This document shows positions 7,906-16,455 of a stretch of DNA of 64,000 nt, piece after piece. Made by a program: the position numbers and the translations under genes. Origin of the DNA: JAGVSZ01 sp019137045 (GTDB taxonomy: Bacteria > Pseudomonadota > Gammaproteobacteria > Burkholderiales > SG8-39). The stretch lies in assembly GCA_046347635.1 (NCBI GenBank), contig JAXMFT010000007.1, positions 177,580-241,579 of the forward strand, in the 5' to 3' direction. Each line of letters opens with the position of its first letter. Positions within the stretch are counted from its first letter, which is position 1. The notes beneath the pieces are model-generated. The model was given only the letters and a program-made list of their open reading frames with translations, did no database searches and was not told the DNA's origin.

Positions 7906-9471
7906 ATGTCCGAGCCGCCGCGCGCCGCACCGGAGGGGCAAGGGGAAGAGGCGCGCCGCTGGGTGCTCGCGGCGTTGATGTGCACGATGATGCTGGCCGC
8001 GATGGACACGACCATCGTGTCCACCGCGATTCCGCAGATCGTGGGCGACCTGGGCGGATTCCGGCTCTTCAGCTGGGTGTTCTCCATCTACCTGCTCGCG
8101 CAGACCGTCACGATCCCGGTCTACGGCAAGCTCTCGGACCAGTTCGGCCGCAAGCCGGTGCTGATCGCCGGGACGGCGCTGTTCCTGGCCGGGTCCGCGG
8201 CGTCCTCGCTCGCGTGGAACATGCCGGCGCTGATCGCGTTCCGCGGCGTTCAGGGGCTCGGCGCGGGCGCGATCCTGGCGACGGTGACGACGCTCGCGGG
8301 CGACCTGTACTCGGTGCGCGAACGCGCGACGGTGCAGGGCTGGCTGGCGAGCGTCTGGGGCGTCGCGGCGATCGCCGGGCCGCTGCTGGGCGGCGCGTTC
8401 GCCGAGTACGTGTCGTGGCACTGGATCTTTCTCGTCAACCTGCCGATCGGCGCGCTGGCGCTCGGGCTGATCGGCGTGTTCCTGCGCGAACGGGTGGTGC
8501 GCCGGCGCCTGCGCATCGACTTCGCCGGCGCCGCGCTGATCCTGGTTGCGGTCGGCACGTTCATCTTCGGGCTGCTCCAGGGCGGGCACGCCTGGCCGTG
8601 GCTGTCCGCGCCCGGGATCGCGGTGTTCGCGCTCGCGGCCGCGCTGACCGCGGCGACGATCTGGGTCGAGCGCCGTGCCCCCGAGCCGGTGATCCCCGGC
8701 TGGCTGTGGCGGCGGCGGGTGCTGGTCGGATCGAACCTCGCGTGCGTCGGAATGGGGCTCGCGCTGATGGCGCCCAACGCCTACCTGCCGACCTTCCTGC
8801 AGTCGGTGCAGGGACTAGGCGCAATCGCCGCGGGCCTCGTGCTGGCGAGCACGAGCATCGGCTGGCCGACCGCGTCGGCGTTGTCGGGGCGGCTGTACAT
8901 GCGCATCGGTTTCCGTGACGCCGCGCTGGGCGGTGCCGTGCTCCTCGTGCTCGCCGCGCTGGGGTTCGTGCTGCTGCCCGCGCCGCAGCCGGTGTGGGCG
9001 GTGGTGCTGGTCCAGGTCGCGCTCGGCGCCGGCTTCGGCCTGCTGACGACGCCGCTCATCGTGGGCCTGCAGTCGGTGGTGGGCTGGGAGCGGCGCGGGG
9101 TGGTCACGAGCGCCAACATGTTCGCGCGCTACCTCGGACAGAGCCTCGGGGCGGCGCTGTTCGGCGCGATCTTCAATGGCACGCTCGCGGACCGGCTCGC
9201 GGGCGCGCCCGCGTCGCTGCAAGGCCAGCTGCCGGGAAAGGTCGACGAGGTGATTGAAGTGCTGCACGGCGGCGCGGGCGCTGCGGCCGATGCGTACCTG
9301 CGGGAATCCATCGCGCTGGCGACGCGCCATCTGTTCGCCGGCATGGCGGTGATCGCAGTGGCGATCTTGGTGGTCCTGTGCACGGTCCCGCGGCGCTTTC
9401 CGGTGGCCGCGCCGGGGTCTGACCCCGGGACCGCGGATCCGCAGCCGTCGCCGCGTCCCGGCGCCGGTTAG
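7906..9471 (+). CDS. MFS transporter, DHA2 family (EmrB/QacA type)
   Basis: This is a 521-residue membrane protein with about 14 predicted spans. The first span has LAAMDTTIVSTAIPQIVGDL, the DHA2 signature. Motif A is GKLSDQFGRKPVLIAG, motif C-like glycines occur in the SVWGVAAIAGPLLGGAF segment, and WHWIFLVNLPIGALAL is the DHA2 mid-chain motif. It follows the SDR gene by 7 bases. It probably exports a toxic or metabolic compound; no adaptor or outer-membrane partner is adjacent. Confidence 0.9.
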   Translation: MSEPPRAAPEGQGEEARRWVLAALMCTMMLAAMDTTIVSTAIPQIVGDLGGFRLFSWVFSIYLLAQTVTIPVYGKLSDQFGRKPVLIAGTALFLAGSAASSLAWNMPALIAFRGVQGLGAGAILATVTTLAGDLYSVRERATVQGWLASVWGVAAIAGPLLGGAFAEYVSWHWIFLVNLPIGALALGLIGVFLRERVVRRRLRIDFAGAALILVAVGTFIFGLLQGGHAWPWLSAPGIAVFALAAALTAATIWVERRAPEPVIPGWLWRRRVLVGSNLACVGMGLALMAPNAYLPTFLQSVQGLGAIAAGLVLASTSIGWPTASALSGRLYMRIGFRDAALGGAVLLVLAALGFVLLPAPQPVWAVVLVQVALGAGFGLLTTPLIVGLQSVVGWERRGVVTSANMFARYLGQSLGAALFGAIFNGTLADRLAGAPASLQGQLPGKVDEVIEVLHGGAGAAADAYLRESIALATRHLFAGMAVIAVAILVVLCTVPRRFPVAAPGSDPGTADPQPSPRPGAG

Positions 9472-9493
9472 TGCAGGGGGCCGGCGCGCGCAG

Positions 9494-10186
9494 CTACCGC
9501 GCGCCGCGCTTGGTCTTGGCCTTGCGCTTGGCAGGGGCGGACGGCAGCTCGGTCCGCGCGTAGTACCAGTCGACGTAGTCGTAGCCGGCCTTGGCCCGCG
9601 CGTCGGCCTCCGCGACGTTCGAAGGCGGGGGCACCACCACCTTGTCGCCGGGCTGCCAGCCCTCGGGCGTGGCGACGCCATGCCGGTCGGACGCCTGCAT
9701 CGCCTGCAGCAGGCGCAGGAACTCCTCCACCGAGCGGCCGTTGGTCATGGGGTAGTAGACCATCGCGCGGATCTTCGACTCGGGATCGATGAAGAACGTG
9801 GCGCGCACCGTGGAGGTGTCGCTCGCGCCCGCCTGGATCATGCCGTAGTCGAAGGCGATGCGCATCGACTGGTCCTCGATGACGGGAAACGGGACCTCGA
9901 TGCCGAATTTCTCGCGGATGTTGCGCATCCACGCGAGGTGGGAGAAGTTGCTGTCGATGGACAGGCCGAGCAGCTCGCAGCCCAGGGCGCGGAATCGCCC
10001 GGCCGCGCGCGCGAAGGCGACGAACTCCGACGTGCACACCGGCGTGAAGTCGGCCGGGTGCGAGAACAGGATCAGCCACTTGCCGCGATAGTCCTCGAGG
10101 GAGCGCGGGCCGTGGGTGGTCCGCGCCGCAAAGGCCGGGGCCGGTTCGTTCAGCCGCGGCGGCGCGTTCTTCCAGACGTTGTCCAT
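9494..10186 (-). CDS. Peroxiredoxin, Prx6/1-Cys type
   Basis: The 230-residue protein carries the peroxidatic motif HPADFTPVCTSEF with Cys51, followed by the Prx6-type C-terminal domain (PEGWQPGDKVVVPPP and YDYVDWYYART). These enzymes reduce hydroperoxides in the cytosol. The only other Cys I see (ALGCELLG) is not in a usual resolving position, so an external thiol probably recycles it. The tail is lysine/arginine-rich (KRKAKTKRG). It is downstream of the thioesterase gene with a 12-base gap, so the two are likely co-transcribed. Confidence 0.92.
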   Translation of the reverse strand: MDNVWKNAPPRLNEPAPAFAARTTHGPRSLEDYRGKWLILFSHPADFTPVCTSEFVAFARAAGRFRALGCELLGLSIDSNFSHLAWMRNIREKFGIEVPFPVIEDQSMRIAFDYGMIQAGASDTSTVRATFFIDPESKIRAMVYYPMTNGRSVEEFLRLLQAMQASDRHGVATPEGWQPGDKVVVPPPSNVAEADARAKAGYDYVDWYYARTELPSAPAKRKAKTKRGAR

Positions 10187-10198
10187 CGTAACCTCTAG

Positions 10199-10615
10199 TC
10201 AGTCCCTGAACCGCTGCCGGATCTCCTCCGGCACCGGCCCCGCCTTCATGCTCTCCGGATCGGCCGGGTCGCGCAGCGCCCACACGCGCAGCTCGTGGCC
10301 TTCGACCACCACGCTGCCGCCGTTGTGCACGCGGTGCCGGGTGAGGAAGAGCTTGCTGCGCCACTCGTCGATCCAGCTCTCGACCACGATGCGGTCGCCG
10401 AAGCGCGACGGCCCCAGGAACTTGGCCCCGGCGTCGACGATCGGAAAGCCCGCCAGCCGGTACTGCGCCCAGAGCTGCGGCCAGGGCAGGCCGCGCTCCC
10501 GGAACAGCCGCTCCGTGGCCCGGTCGAACCAGTTGAAGTAGCGCGGATAGAAGACCACGCGCGCGGGATCGCAGTCGGCGAAATCGACGACGAGCTCCAG
10601 GCGCGAGGGCGTCAT
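10199..10615 (-). CDS. Acyl-CoA thioesterase, 4HBT family
   Basis: This is a 138-residue hotdog-fold protein. The motif DFADCDPARVVFYPRYFNWFD is the 4-hydroxybenzoyl-CoA thioesterase active-site signature, with Asp in the CDPARVVFYP segment. FGDRIVVESWIDEW and KLFLTRHRV are usual for YbgC/4HBT proteins. It would hydrolyse a short-chain or aromatic acyl-CoA. The start at ATG 10615 (MTPSRLELVVDF) matches the family length; a longer frame upstream runs through the promoter region and is not credible. Confidence 0.85.
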   Translation of the reverse strand: MTPSRLELVVDFADCDPARVVFYPRYFNWFDRATERLFRERGLPWPQLWAQYRLAGFPIVDAGAKFLGPSRFGDRIVVESWIDEWRSKLFLTRHRVHNGGSVVVEGHELRVWALRDPADPESMKAGPVPEEIRQRFRD

Positions 10616-10910
10616 CGGCTGGCGGCGCAAGCGGCGTGCACGGGACGAACCTATCAAAAATCGGCGCACTTGACCAAGCGGGGCGCGAGACGCTGGATCG
10701 GCACGGCGGTGGAGGACGCGCGGGCGCGACGACCGAAACCCTCCGCGGGCATCGGATCTGCATATAATTTCCGGCGCATCCCACAGGCGAATCCGCACCG
10801 ATGCCGGACTCCGATCGCACAACTGCACGATGCGCAGGGCGACGCCGTGCGCATTGCGCGCACGAGGTCGGAATCAGCGGCCAGGAAGGCCGATTGATGA
10901 TCGGGCGGGC
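10616..10910. other. Divergent intergenic region, thioesterase / tadA
   Basis: This region should contain promoters for both directions. On the plus strand TATAAT occurs at 10763-10768, but the expected -35 position is not a good match. On the minus strand a TTGGTC/TAGGTT pair near 10650-10679 with about 18 bases between is a weak candidate for the thioesterase operon. No gene is apparent. Confidence 0.35.
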
Positions 10911-11402
10911 GTGAGCGGCGCGTCGCCGCGCGACGTCGCGTTCATGCGCGCCGCGCTCGCGCTGGCGGAGGAGGCGCAGCGCGCCGGCGAGGTCCCGGTC
11001 GGGGCGGTGGTCGTCGCCGCTGGCGCGATCGTCGGCCGGGGGTTCAACGCGCCGATCTCGCGCCGGGATCCGACCGGTCACGCCGAGATCGCGGCGCTGC
11101 GCGACGCGGCGCGCGCGCGCGGGAACTATCGCCTGCCCGGCTGCGACCTCTACGTGACGCTCGAGCCCTGCGCGATGTGCGCCGGCGCCATCATTCACGC
11201 CCGGATCGGGCGGGTCGTGTTCGGTGCGCGCGACCCGAAAACGGGGGCCTGCGGCAGCGTCGTGGACCTCTTCGCCGAGCCGCGGCTCAACCACCACGCG
11301 GTGGTGACCGGCGGGGTGCTCGACGAGGAGTGCGGTGCCCTGCTGTCGGCGTTCTTCGCCGCGAAGCGCCGCGCCGGCGGGCCGGGCCGCGACGATGCCT
11401 AG
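10911..11402 (+). CDS. tadA: tRNA(adenine34) deaminase
   Basis: The 163-residue protein has the cytidine/deoxycytidylate deaminase zinc motifs: GHAEIAAL (His and catalytic Glu) and TLEPCAMCAGAIIHARI (two zinc Cys). EVPVGAVVV and VVFGARDPKTGACGS are TadA hallmarks. It deaminates A34 to inosine in tRNA-Arg(ACG). I chose the GTG at 10911 since family members have about 12 residues before the FMRAAL helix; ATG 10944 would remove them. Its stop overlaps the start of the next gene. Confidence 0.93.
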   Translation: MSGASPRDVAFMRAALALAEEAQRAGEVPVGAVVVAAGAIVGRGFNAPISRRDPTGHAEIAALRDAARARGNYRLPGCDLYVTLEPCAMCAGAIIHARIGRVVFGARDPKTGACGSVVDLFAEPRLNHHAVVTGGVLDEECGALLSAFFAAKRRAGGPGRDDA

Positions 11403-11880
11403 CATCCGCATCTCGCTTCCCGCGCAGACGTTGACGCTGCTCGACGACGCCGGCGGCACGCTGCGAACCTACTCGGTGTCGACGGCGAAGAACGGCCCCG
11501 GCGAGCGGCGCGGCAGCCACTGCACGCCGCGCGGGCGCCACGTCGTGCGCGCCAGGATCGGCGCCGGCGCACCGCCGAACACCGTCTTCGTCGGGCGCCG
11601 TCCGACCGGCGAGGTGTGGTCCCCCGAGCTCGGCGCGCGCCATCCGGGGCGCGACTGGATCCTCACGCGCATCCTCTGGCTCTCGGGGTGCGAGCCGGGC
11701 TTCAACCGGCTCGGGGACGTGGACACGATGCGCCGCTACGTCTACATCCACGGCACGCCCGACTCGATGCCGATGGGCGTGCCGGGCTCGATCGGGTGCG
11801 TGCGGATGCGCAACGCGGACATCATCGAGCTGTTCGATCTCGTCGCGCCGCGCACGCCCGTGGCGATCCTCGACCGCTAG
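11395..11880 (+). CDS. L,D-transpeptidase (YkuD domain)
   Basis: The 161-residue protein is a nearly bare YkuD catalytic domain. IRISLPAQTLTLLDDAGGTL is the first strand pair and IHGTPDSMPMG carries the conserved His. PGSIGCVRMRNADIIELFD has the nucleophile Cys in SxGCVR. The family forms 3-3 crosslinks in peptidoglycan or attaches proteins to it. No signal peptide is visible, which is seen in some short members, so its location is uncertain. The ATG overlaps the tadA stop by 8 bases. Confidence 0.85.
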   Translation: MPSIRISLPAQTLTLLDDAGGTLRTYSVSTAKNGPGERRGSHCTPRGRHVVRARIGAGAPPNTVFVGRRPTGEVWSPELGARHPGRDWILTRILWLSGCEPGFNRLGDVDTMRRYVYIHGTPDSMPMGVPGSIGCVRMRNADIIELFDLVAPRTPVAILDR

Positions 11881-11901
11881 CACCGCGCACGCCGCGCGCG
11901 C

Positions 11902-12948
11902 TCAGCCGACGAACAGGCGCCGGAGCCCGTCCGGGTCGAGCGGCGCCACGACGCCGCGCTCGGTGATCAGGCCCGTCACCAGCGCGGCCGGCGTCACGTC
12001 GAAAGCGGGATTTGCGACCGCGACGCCCTCCGGCGCCCAGCGCTCGCCGCGAAAACCCGTGACCTCGGCCCCGTCGCGCTCCTCGATCGGGATCGCCGCG
12101 CCATCGGGCACGTCGCGATCGATCGTCGACAGCGGCGCGGCGACGTAGAACGGCAGGCCGTGGCGCGCCGCGAGCACCGCCAGCGGATAGGTGCCGATCT
12201 TGTTCGCCACGTCGCCGTTCGCCGCGATGCGGTCGGCGCCAACGACGATGAGATCCACCTGGCCGCGCTGCATCAGGTGACCGGCCATGCCGTCGGTGAC
12301 GAGCGTCACCGGAATCTCCTCCTGCACCATCTCCCAGGCGGTGAGGCGCGCACCCTGCAGGAACGGCCGCGTCTCGTTCGCGATCACCGCGACGCGCTTG
12401 CCCTGGTCGCGCGCCGAGCGCACGACGCCGAGCGCGGTGCCGTGGCCGGCGGTGGCCAGGGCGCCGGCGTTGCAGTGGGTCATGATCCGCGCGCCGTCGG
12501 GCACGAGCGCGGCGCCGTGGCGGCCGATGGCGTGGTTGACGTCCAGATCCTCGCGCTGGATCGCGACCGCCTCGGCGACGAGGCGGATGGCGATGCGCTC
12601 GGGCGGCTCCGACCGCACCTCGTCGTAGGCGCGCCGCATCCGGTCCAGCGCCCAGAACAGGTTGACCGCGGTCGGCCGGCTCGCGCCGAGCTCCGCGATC
12701 GCCGCCTCCACCGCGGCGTGGAACTCGCCGATCGACCCGAACGTCGGGCGTCCGGTCTCGAGGGCGACCCCGTAGGCCGCCGCGCAGCCGATCGCCGGCG
12801 CGCCGCGCACCACCATGTCGCGGATCGCCGCCGCGACCTCGGCCGCCGTCTCGCAGGCGTAGTACTCGACGCGCTGCGGCAGCAGCCGCTGGTCGATCAG
12901 CTCGAGGCGATCGCCGGCCCAGCGCAGCGTCTCGATGCGGCCCGCCAT
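11902..12948 (-). CDS. mtnA: S-methyl-5-thioribose-1-phosphate isomerase
   Basis: The 348-residue protein has the MtnA/eIF2B-like fold, with VVRGAPAIGCAAAYG (about 47-60). The catalytic Cys159 lies in IMTHCNAGALATAGHGTALG, with NETRPFLQGARLTAWE after it and Asp239 in VVGADRIAANGDVANKIGTY. It isomerises methylthioribose-1-phosphate to the ribulose form, and some members also act on 5-deoxyribose-1-phosphate. The start overlaps the stop of the upstream aldolase/dehydrogenase (TGATG), so the two enzymes are translationally coupled. No mtnB, mtnC or mtnD gene is nearby. Confidence 0.93.
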   Translation of the reverse strand: MAGRIETLRWAGDRLELIDQRLLPQRVEYYACETAAEVAAAIRDMVVRGAPAIGCAAAYGVALETGRPTFGSIGEFHAAVEAAIAELGASRPTAVNLFWALDRMRRAYDEVRSEPPERIAIRLVAEAVAIQREDLDVNHAIGRHGAALVPDGARIMTHCNAGALATAGHGTALGVVRSARDQGKRVAVIANETRPFLQGARLTAWEMVQEEIPVTLVTDGMAGHLMQRGQVDLIVVGADRIAANGDVANKIGTYPLAVLAARHGLPFYVAAPLSTIDRDVPDGAAIPIEERDGAEVTGFRGERWAPEGVAVANPAFDVTPAALVTGLITERGVVAPLDPDGLRRLFVG

Positions 12949-14924
12949 CAGATCACGCGCTCGTTGCCGCCGTCGACGGGAAGCTGCGCGCCGGTGGTCT
13001 TGGCGAACAGCGGACCGCACATCTCCGCCGCGAGCTCGGCGACGTCGCGGCTCGTGACCTCGGTGCGCAGGACGTTGCTGGTCTTGTACTGCGCGACCGT
13101 CAGGCCGTAGCGCTGCGCGCGCTCGGCGAGCACCGCCTCGGTCCAGATGCCGGTGTCGAAGACCGCGTTCGGATGGAGGGTGTTGACCCGGATGCCCTCG
13201 GCGCCCCATTCGAGCGCCGCCACCCGGGCGAGCTGGTTCAGCGCCGCCTTCGAGGCGGAGTAGGCGGCCGCGCCCGGTCCCGGCGCCGGCACGTTCTTCG
13301 AGCCGATGACGACGACGCGCCCCGCGCGCGGCGCGCGGCTGAGGAACGGGTGGCACCTGCGCAGCAGCGCGAGGTTGGCGTCGAGGTTCACCGCCATCAC
13401 CCTGCGCCAGTCGTCCTGCGGGAGCTCCTTGATGCTCCGCCCGGCGGGGAAGATGCCGGCGTTCAGGACCAGCATGTCCAGCCCGCCGAACGCGTGCACC
13501 GTGCGCTCGAGCGCCGCGGCGAGCGCGGGCTCGTCGGCGACGTCGCAGGCGATGCCGAGGAAGTCCGCGCGGCCGTGGTGCAGGTGCGCCACCGCCGGAT
13601 CGAGGTCGAGCCCGACCACCGCGGCGCCGCGCGCGAGGAACGACGCGACCGCAGCCTTGCCGATGCCGGACGCGGCGCCCGTGATCAGGACCACCTCGCC
13701 CGCGAACGGCGGCGGCGTGCCGCCCTTCCTGAGCTTCGCCTGCTCGAGGTCCCAGTACTCGACGGCGAAGAGATCCTGCGCCGGCAGCGCCTCGTACCGC
13801 TCCAGCGCGTCGGCGCGCAGGATCACGTCGATCGTGTGCTCGTAGAGCTCCTCGACGACCCGCGCATCCTTGGCCGAGCGCCCGAGGCTGGCGAGCCCGA
13901 AGCGGGGGTCGACCACCACGCGCGGTGCCGGGTCGAGCATCACCTTGCGCGCGCTGGCGCGCGGCTCGTGGCGGGCGAAGTACTCGCGATAGGCCGCGGC
14001 GTAGCCCTCGACGTCCTCGCCCAGCATCGGCACGCGCTTGGTCCGGATGACGTGGTCGGGCGTCGCCGGCCCCTGCTGCGACAGGCGCGCGACCTCGGGG
14101 TGGCGCGCAAAGGCGAGCGTCTGGGCGGTGGCGCGCACGCGCATGATCAGCGGGGCGCCCGCGCACGCGCACACCCGCCGGCGCAGCTCCGCCAGCGCCA
14201 CCGCGTCGAGCGCGGGCGCGGCCGGCGTCTGCGGTGCGGTCACGTCCCACGCGCGCTGGGACTCGAGGTAGCGCTCCGCGCGCCCCACCAGCTCGATCAT
14301 CCGGTCGTACGACTCGCGGGCGGTGTCGCCGAACGAGAACACGCCGTGCTTCAGCAGGACGACGCCGATCGTCCGCGCCGTCGCCTGGCGCGCGAACTCG
14401 CGCGCCACCGCCTGCGCGAGCTCGAACCCCGGCATGAAGTACGGGATCACGATCGCCGCGTCCCCGTACAGCGCACGGATGCGCCGCTCCCCGCCCGGCG
14501 TGTTGGTGATCGCGAGCACCGCGTCCGCGTGGGTGTGGTCGACGAACCGGAACGGCAGGCAGCCGTGCAGGATGGTCTCGACGGACGGCGCCGGCGCGGA
14601 AGCGCGCAGCATGTGGGTCGCGAGCTCGTTGACCATGTCCGGATCGGACAGGCGTTCGAGCGCGGCGAGCCGCTGCACGTGCCCGAGCCGCACCGGCGCG
14701 AAGCCCTCCGGCGCGATGTGCTCGAGGTCCCAGCCGCTGCCCTTCACGTAGAGCACCGGCTCGACCTCGCCGAAGCGGTTGCGCTCGTCGATCTTGACCG
14801 AGGTGTTGCCGCCGCCGTGCAGGACGAGGGACTTGTCGCGCCCGAGCAGCCGCGAGGTGTACACGCGCTGGCCGAGCTCGCCCTGAAACGCGTCGGCCTC
14901 GGCGTCGCGCCAGAGACTCTCCAT
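12948..14924 (-). CDS. Bifunctional class II aldolase / short-chain dehydrogenase
   Basis: This is a 658-residue fusion. Residues 1-250 are a class II (zinc) aldolase/adducin domain with HGGGNTSVK (36-44), Glu117, His130 and His132 in VDHTHADAV, and His193 in LLKHGVFSFG. A linker domain follows. From about 408 an SDR domain has TGAASGIG (415-422), NAG (488-490), Ser542 and YSASK (555-559). The architecture is that annotated as rhamnulose-1-phosphate aldolase/lactaldehyde dehydrogenase. Coupling to mtnA instead suggests cleavage of methylthioribulose- or 5-deoxyribulose-1-phosphate to DHAP plus an aldehyde, and then oxidation of the aldehyde. That substrate assignment is inference. Confidence 0.88.
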   Translation of the reverse strand: MESLWRDAEADAFQGELGQRVYTSRLLGRDKSLVLHGGGNTSVKIDERNRFGEVEPVLYVKGSGWDLEHIAPEGFAPVRLGHVQRLAALERLSDPDMVNELATHMLRASAPAPSVETILHGCLPFRFVDHTHADAVLAITNTPGGERRIRALYGDAAIVIPYFMPGFELAQAVAREFARQATARTIGVVLLKHGVFSFGDTARESYDRMIELVGRAERYLESQRAWDVTAPQTPAAPALDAVALAELRRRVCACAGAPLIMRVRATAQTLAFARHPEVARLSQQGPATPDHVIRTKRVPMLGEDVEGYAAAYREYFARHEPRASARKVMLDPAPRVVVDPRFGLASLGRSAKDARVVEELYEHTIDVILRADALERYEALPAQDLFAVEYWDLEQAKLRKGGTPPPFAGEVVLITGAASGIGKAAVASFLARGAAVVGLDLDPAVAHLHHGRADFLGIACDVADEPALAAALERTVHAFGGLDMLVLNAGIFPAGRSIKELPQDDWRRVMAVNLDANLALLRRCHPFLSRAPRAGRVVVIGSKNVPAPGPGAAAYSASKAALNQLARVAALEWGAEGIRVNTLHPNAVFDTGIWTEAVLAERAQRYGLTVAQYKTSNVLRTEVTSRDVAELAAEMCGPLFAKTTGAQLPVDGGNERVI

Positions 14925-14952
14925 TCGACCGGTGTCCTGCGGAGGATGTCCG

Positions 14953-14959
14953 TATTATA
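14953..14959. promoter_or_regulatory. Possible shared -10 region, aldolase / GNAT divergent promoters
   Basis: The minus strand reads TATAAT at 14954-14959, 30 bases from the aldolase start. The plus strand reads TATTAT at 14953-14958, 27 bases from the GNAT start. Neither has a clear TTGACA-like partner at 17 bases, so one or both may be activator dependent. Confidence 0.4.
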
Positions 14960-14984
14960 TCGGCGCGACGATCGCGCCCCCGAC

Positions 14985-15413
14985 ATGGACGACGCTCTGC
15001 GCATCCGCATCCTGCCGTGGTCGGCGGCGCGCGCCGCGGCGCAGCCCATCCGCGAGGCGGTGTTCGTCGCGGAGCAGGGCGTGCCGCCCGAGCTCGAGCT
15101 CGACGACTGGGACGAGCGCTCCGAGCATGCGGTCGCGTACGACGGCGCGGGCCGGCCCGTGGGCACCGGCCGGCTCCTGCCGGACGGGCACATCGGGCGG
15201 ATGGCGGTGCTGCGCGAGGCGCGGGGCAGGGGCGTCGGCGCGCGCCTGCTCGCGGCGCTGATGGAGCGGGCCCGCGCCCGCGGCATGCAGCGCGTCGCGC
15301 TCAACGCGCAACTGCACGCCGCGCCGTTCTACGCGCGCTTCGGGTTCGCGGTGGCCGGCGCGGAGTTCGAGGAAGCCGGCATCCCCCATGTCGCGATGGA
15401 GCGCGCGCTCTAA
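14985..15413 (+). CDS. GNAT family N-acetyltransferase
   Basis: The 142-residue protein matches the ElaA-like GNAT pattern. IREAVFVAEQGVPPELELDD is the N-terminal receptor region, and GTGRLLPDGHIGRMAVLREA leads into the acetyl-CoA loop RGRGVGARLLAAL. The sequence NAQLHAAPFYARFGF is the closing motif. It should transfer an acetyl group from acetyl-CoA to an unknown amine. It starts 60 bases from the divergent aldolase gene, and its stop overlaps that of the convergent NRDE gene. Confidence 0.85.
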   Translation: MDDALRIRILPWSAARAAAQPIREAVFVAEQGVPPELELDDWDERSEHAVAYDGAGRPVGTGRLLPDGHIGRMAVLREARGRGVGARLLAALMERARARGMQRVALNAQLHAAPFYARFGFAVAGAEFEEAGIPHVAMERAL

Positions 15414-16174
15414 GGGGTGGTCCGAAAGCGGCCGCGCACCGTGCCGGACGCCTCGCCGGTCGCGCTGAAGCTCCGCTCGACGATCGACGCCTCGCCGTCC
15501 GCGGACAGGAGCAGGACCGTCGAGGCGCGCGTGCCGTACGCGCCGGCGCGGATGCGCAGCGGCGAGAGCTGGCGCTCCCGCTCCAGGCCGACCCCGGTGT
15601 CGGGGAGCGCGTCGTCGGGCGCGGCCTGCGTGTCGTCGAGGAGCTCGAGCAGGCGCTCCGCGCTCACGCTTCCGTTCAGTTGCGCCGCGAGGCGCGCCTT
15701 GCCCGTCCGCACCTTCGGCCACGGCACGTCGAGCAGGTCGTTGGCGAGCCCGTAGATGCCGGGCGCCAGCGCACGCGCTTCCCCTGCGCGATTGGAGAAG
15801 TAGAGGAGCGACGCCGCGTCGCCGACGAGCAGGCTGAACCCGTTGTAGCGCGCAGCATCGGCTTGCAGCGCGCCGACGTACGCCGCCGGCGTCGCGGTCG
15901 AGGTCAGGAACGCGCGCACGAGTCCGCCCCGCGACGGCGCGCCTTCGCGGTGGCTGGCGGGATCGCGGAAGTTGGTCACCGCGGCGAAGCGGCCGCTGCG
16001 CGTGATGCCGAGCCAGGTCCCGTGCGCCTCGAGGTCGCGGCCGGCGAAGACATCCGGCGCCTCGGACCAGAACCCGGCCGGCGCCGTTGGCCGGGCGAAC
16101 CACTCGTCGCGGTTCGCGGCCACCACGAGCCGGTAGGCGGGGTGCGCGCGATGCGCGACGAGAATCAGGCACAC
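15410..16174 (-). CDS. NRDE family protein (TANGO2-like)
   Basis: The 254-residue protein opens with CLILVAHRAHPAYRLVVAAN followed by RDEWFARPT, the Cys-first NRDE signature. GTWLGITRSGRFAAVTNFRD and a later PDTGVG segment fit the family, in which Cys2 is thought to be an N-terminal nucleophile. The biochemical role is not established. Recognising the family fixes the start at a GTG (16174) directly before Cys; a longer upstream frame has no similarity. It overlaps the end of the DUF4936 gene by 10 bases. Confidence 0.85.
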   Translation of the reverse strand: MCLILVAHRAHPAYRLVVAANRDEWFARPTAPAGFWSEAPDVFAGRDLEAHGTWLGITRSGRFAAVTNFRDPASHREGAPSRGGLVRAFLTSTATPAAYVGALQADAARYNGFSLLVGDAASLLYFSNRAGEARALAPGIYGLANDLLDVPWPKVRTGKARLAAQLNGSVSAERLLELLDDTQAAPDDALPDTGVGLERERQLSPLRIRAGAYGTRASTVLLLSADGEASIVERSFSATGEASGTVRGRFRTTP

Positions 16175-16455
16175 GGCACGGTGACGAAGCGCTCGACGTG
16201 ACGGCGGCCGTCGCCGGAGAGCAACCGCGCGAGCGCAAAGCTGGCGACGGCGTCGCCCAAGCTGCGCTCGAAGCGCGCCGGGTCGGGTACCGCTTCGTAG
16301 ACCTCCATCCACGTCGTCGGGTCGTCCGCGCACTGCATCAGGCGCCCGGCGATGCCGGTCTCCTGCGCGAGCGCGCGCTGCATCGCGCCGACCGCCGCGC
16401 GGACGTCGGCCGCCGCGGCGGCAGAGCGGTAGTAGATGAAGTAGCTGCAGGTCAC
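16165..16455 (-). CDS. DUF4936 family protein
   Basis: This is a 96-residue ferredoxin-like dimeric alpha/beta-type protein. SYFIYYRS is the first strand, and LMQCADDPTTWMEVYEAVPD and RHVERFVTVPCA at the end fit DUF4936, a small family found mainly in betaproteobacteria next to ygfZ and NRDE genes. The function is unknown. The GTG start at 16455 overlaps the ygfZ stop (GTGA), so it depends on ygfZ translation. Confidence 0.75.
   Translation of the reverse strand: MTCSYFIYYRSAAAAADVRAAVGAMQRALAQETGIAGRLMQCADDPTTWMEVYEAVPDPARFERSLGDAVASFALARLLSGDGRRHVERFVTVPCA

Noticed and set aside
10763..10768. TATAAT as a firm tadA promoter
   Set aside because: The -35 region at the right spacing is not convincing and the leader would be about 140 bases. 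It is kept only as a possibility in the intergenic note.
11902..14250. Apparent 782-residue frame joining mtnA with upstream sequence
   Set aside because: Only the last 348 residues are MtnA. The upstream part is an out-of-frame shadow of the aldolase/SDR gene, which has a clean stop at 12948.
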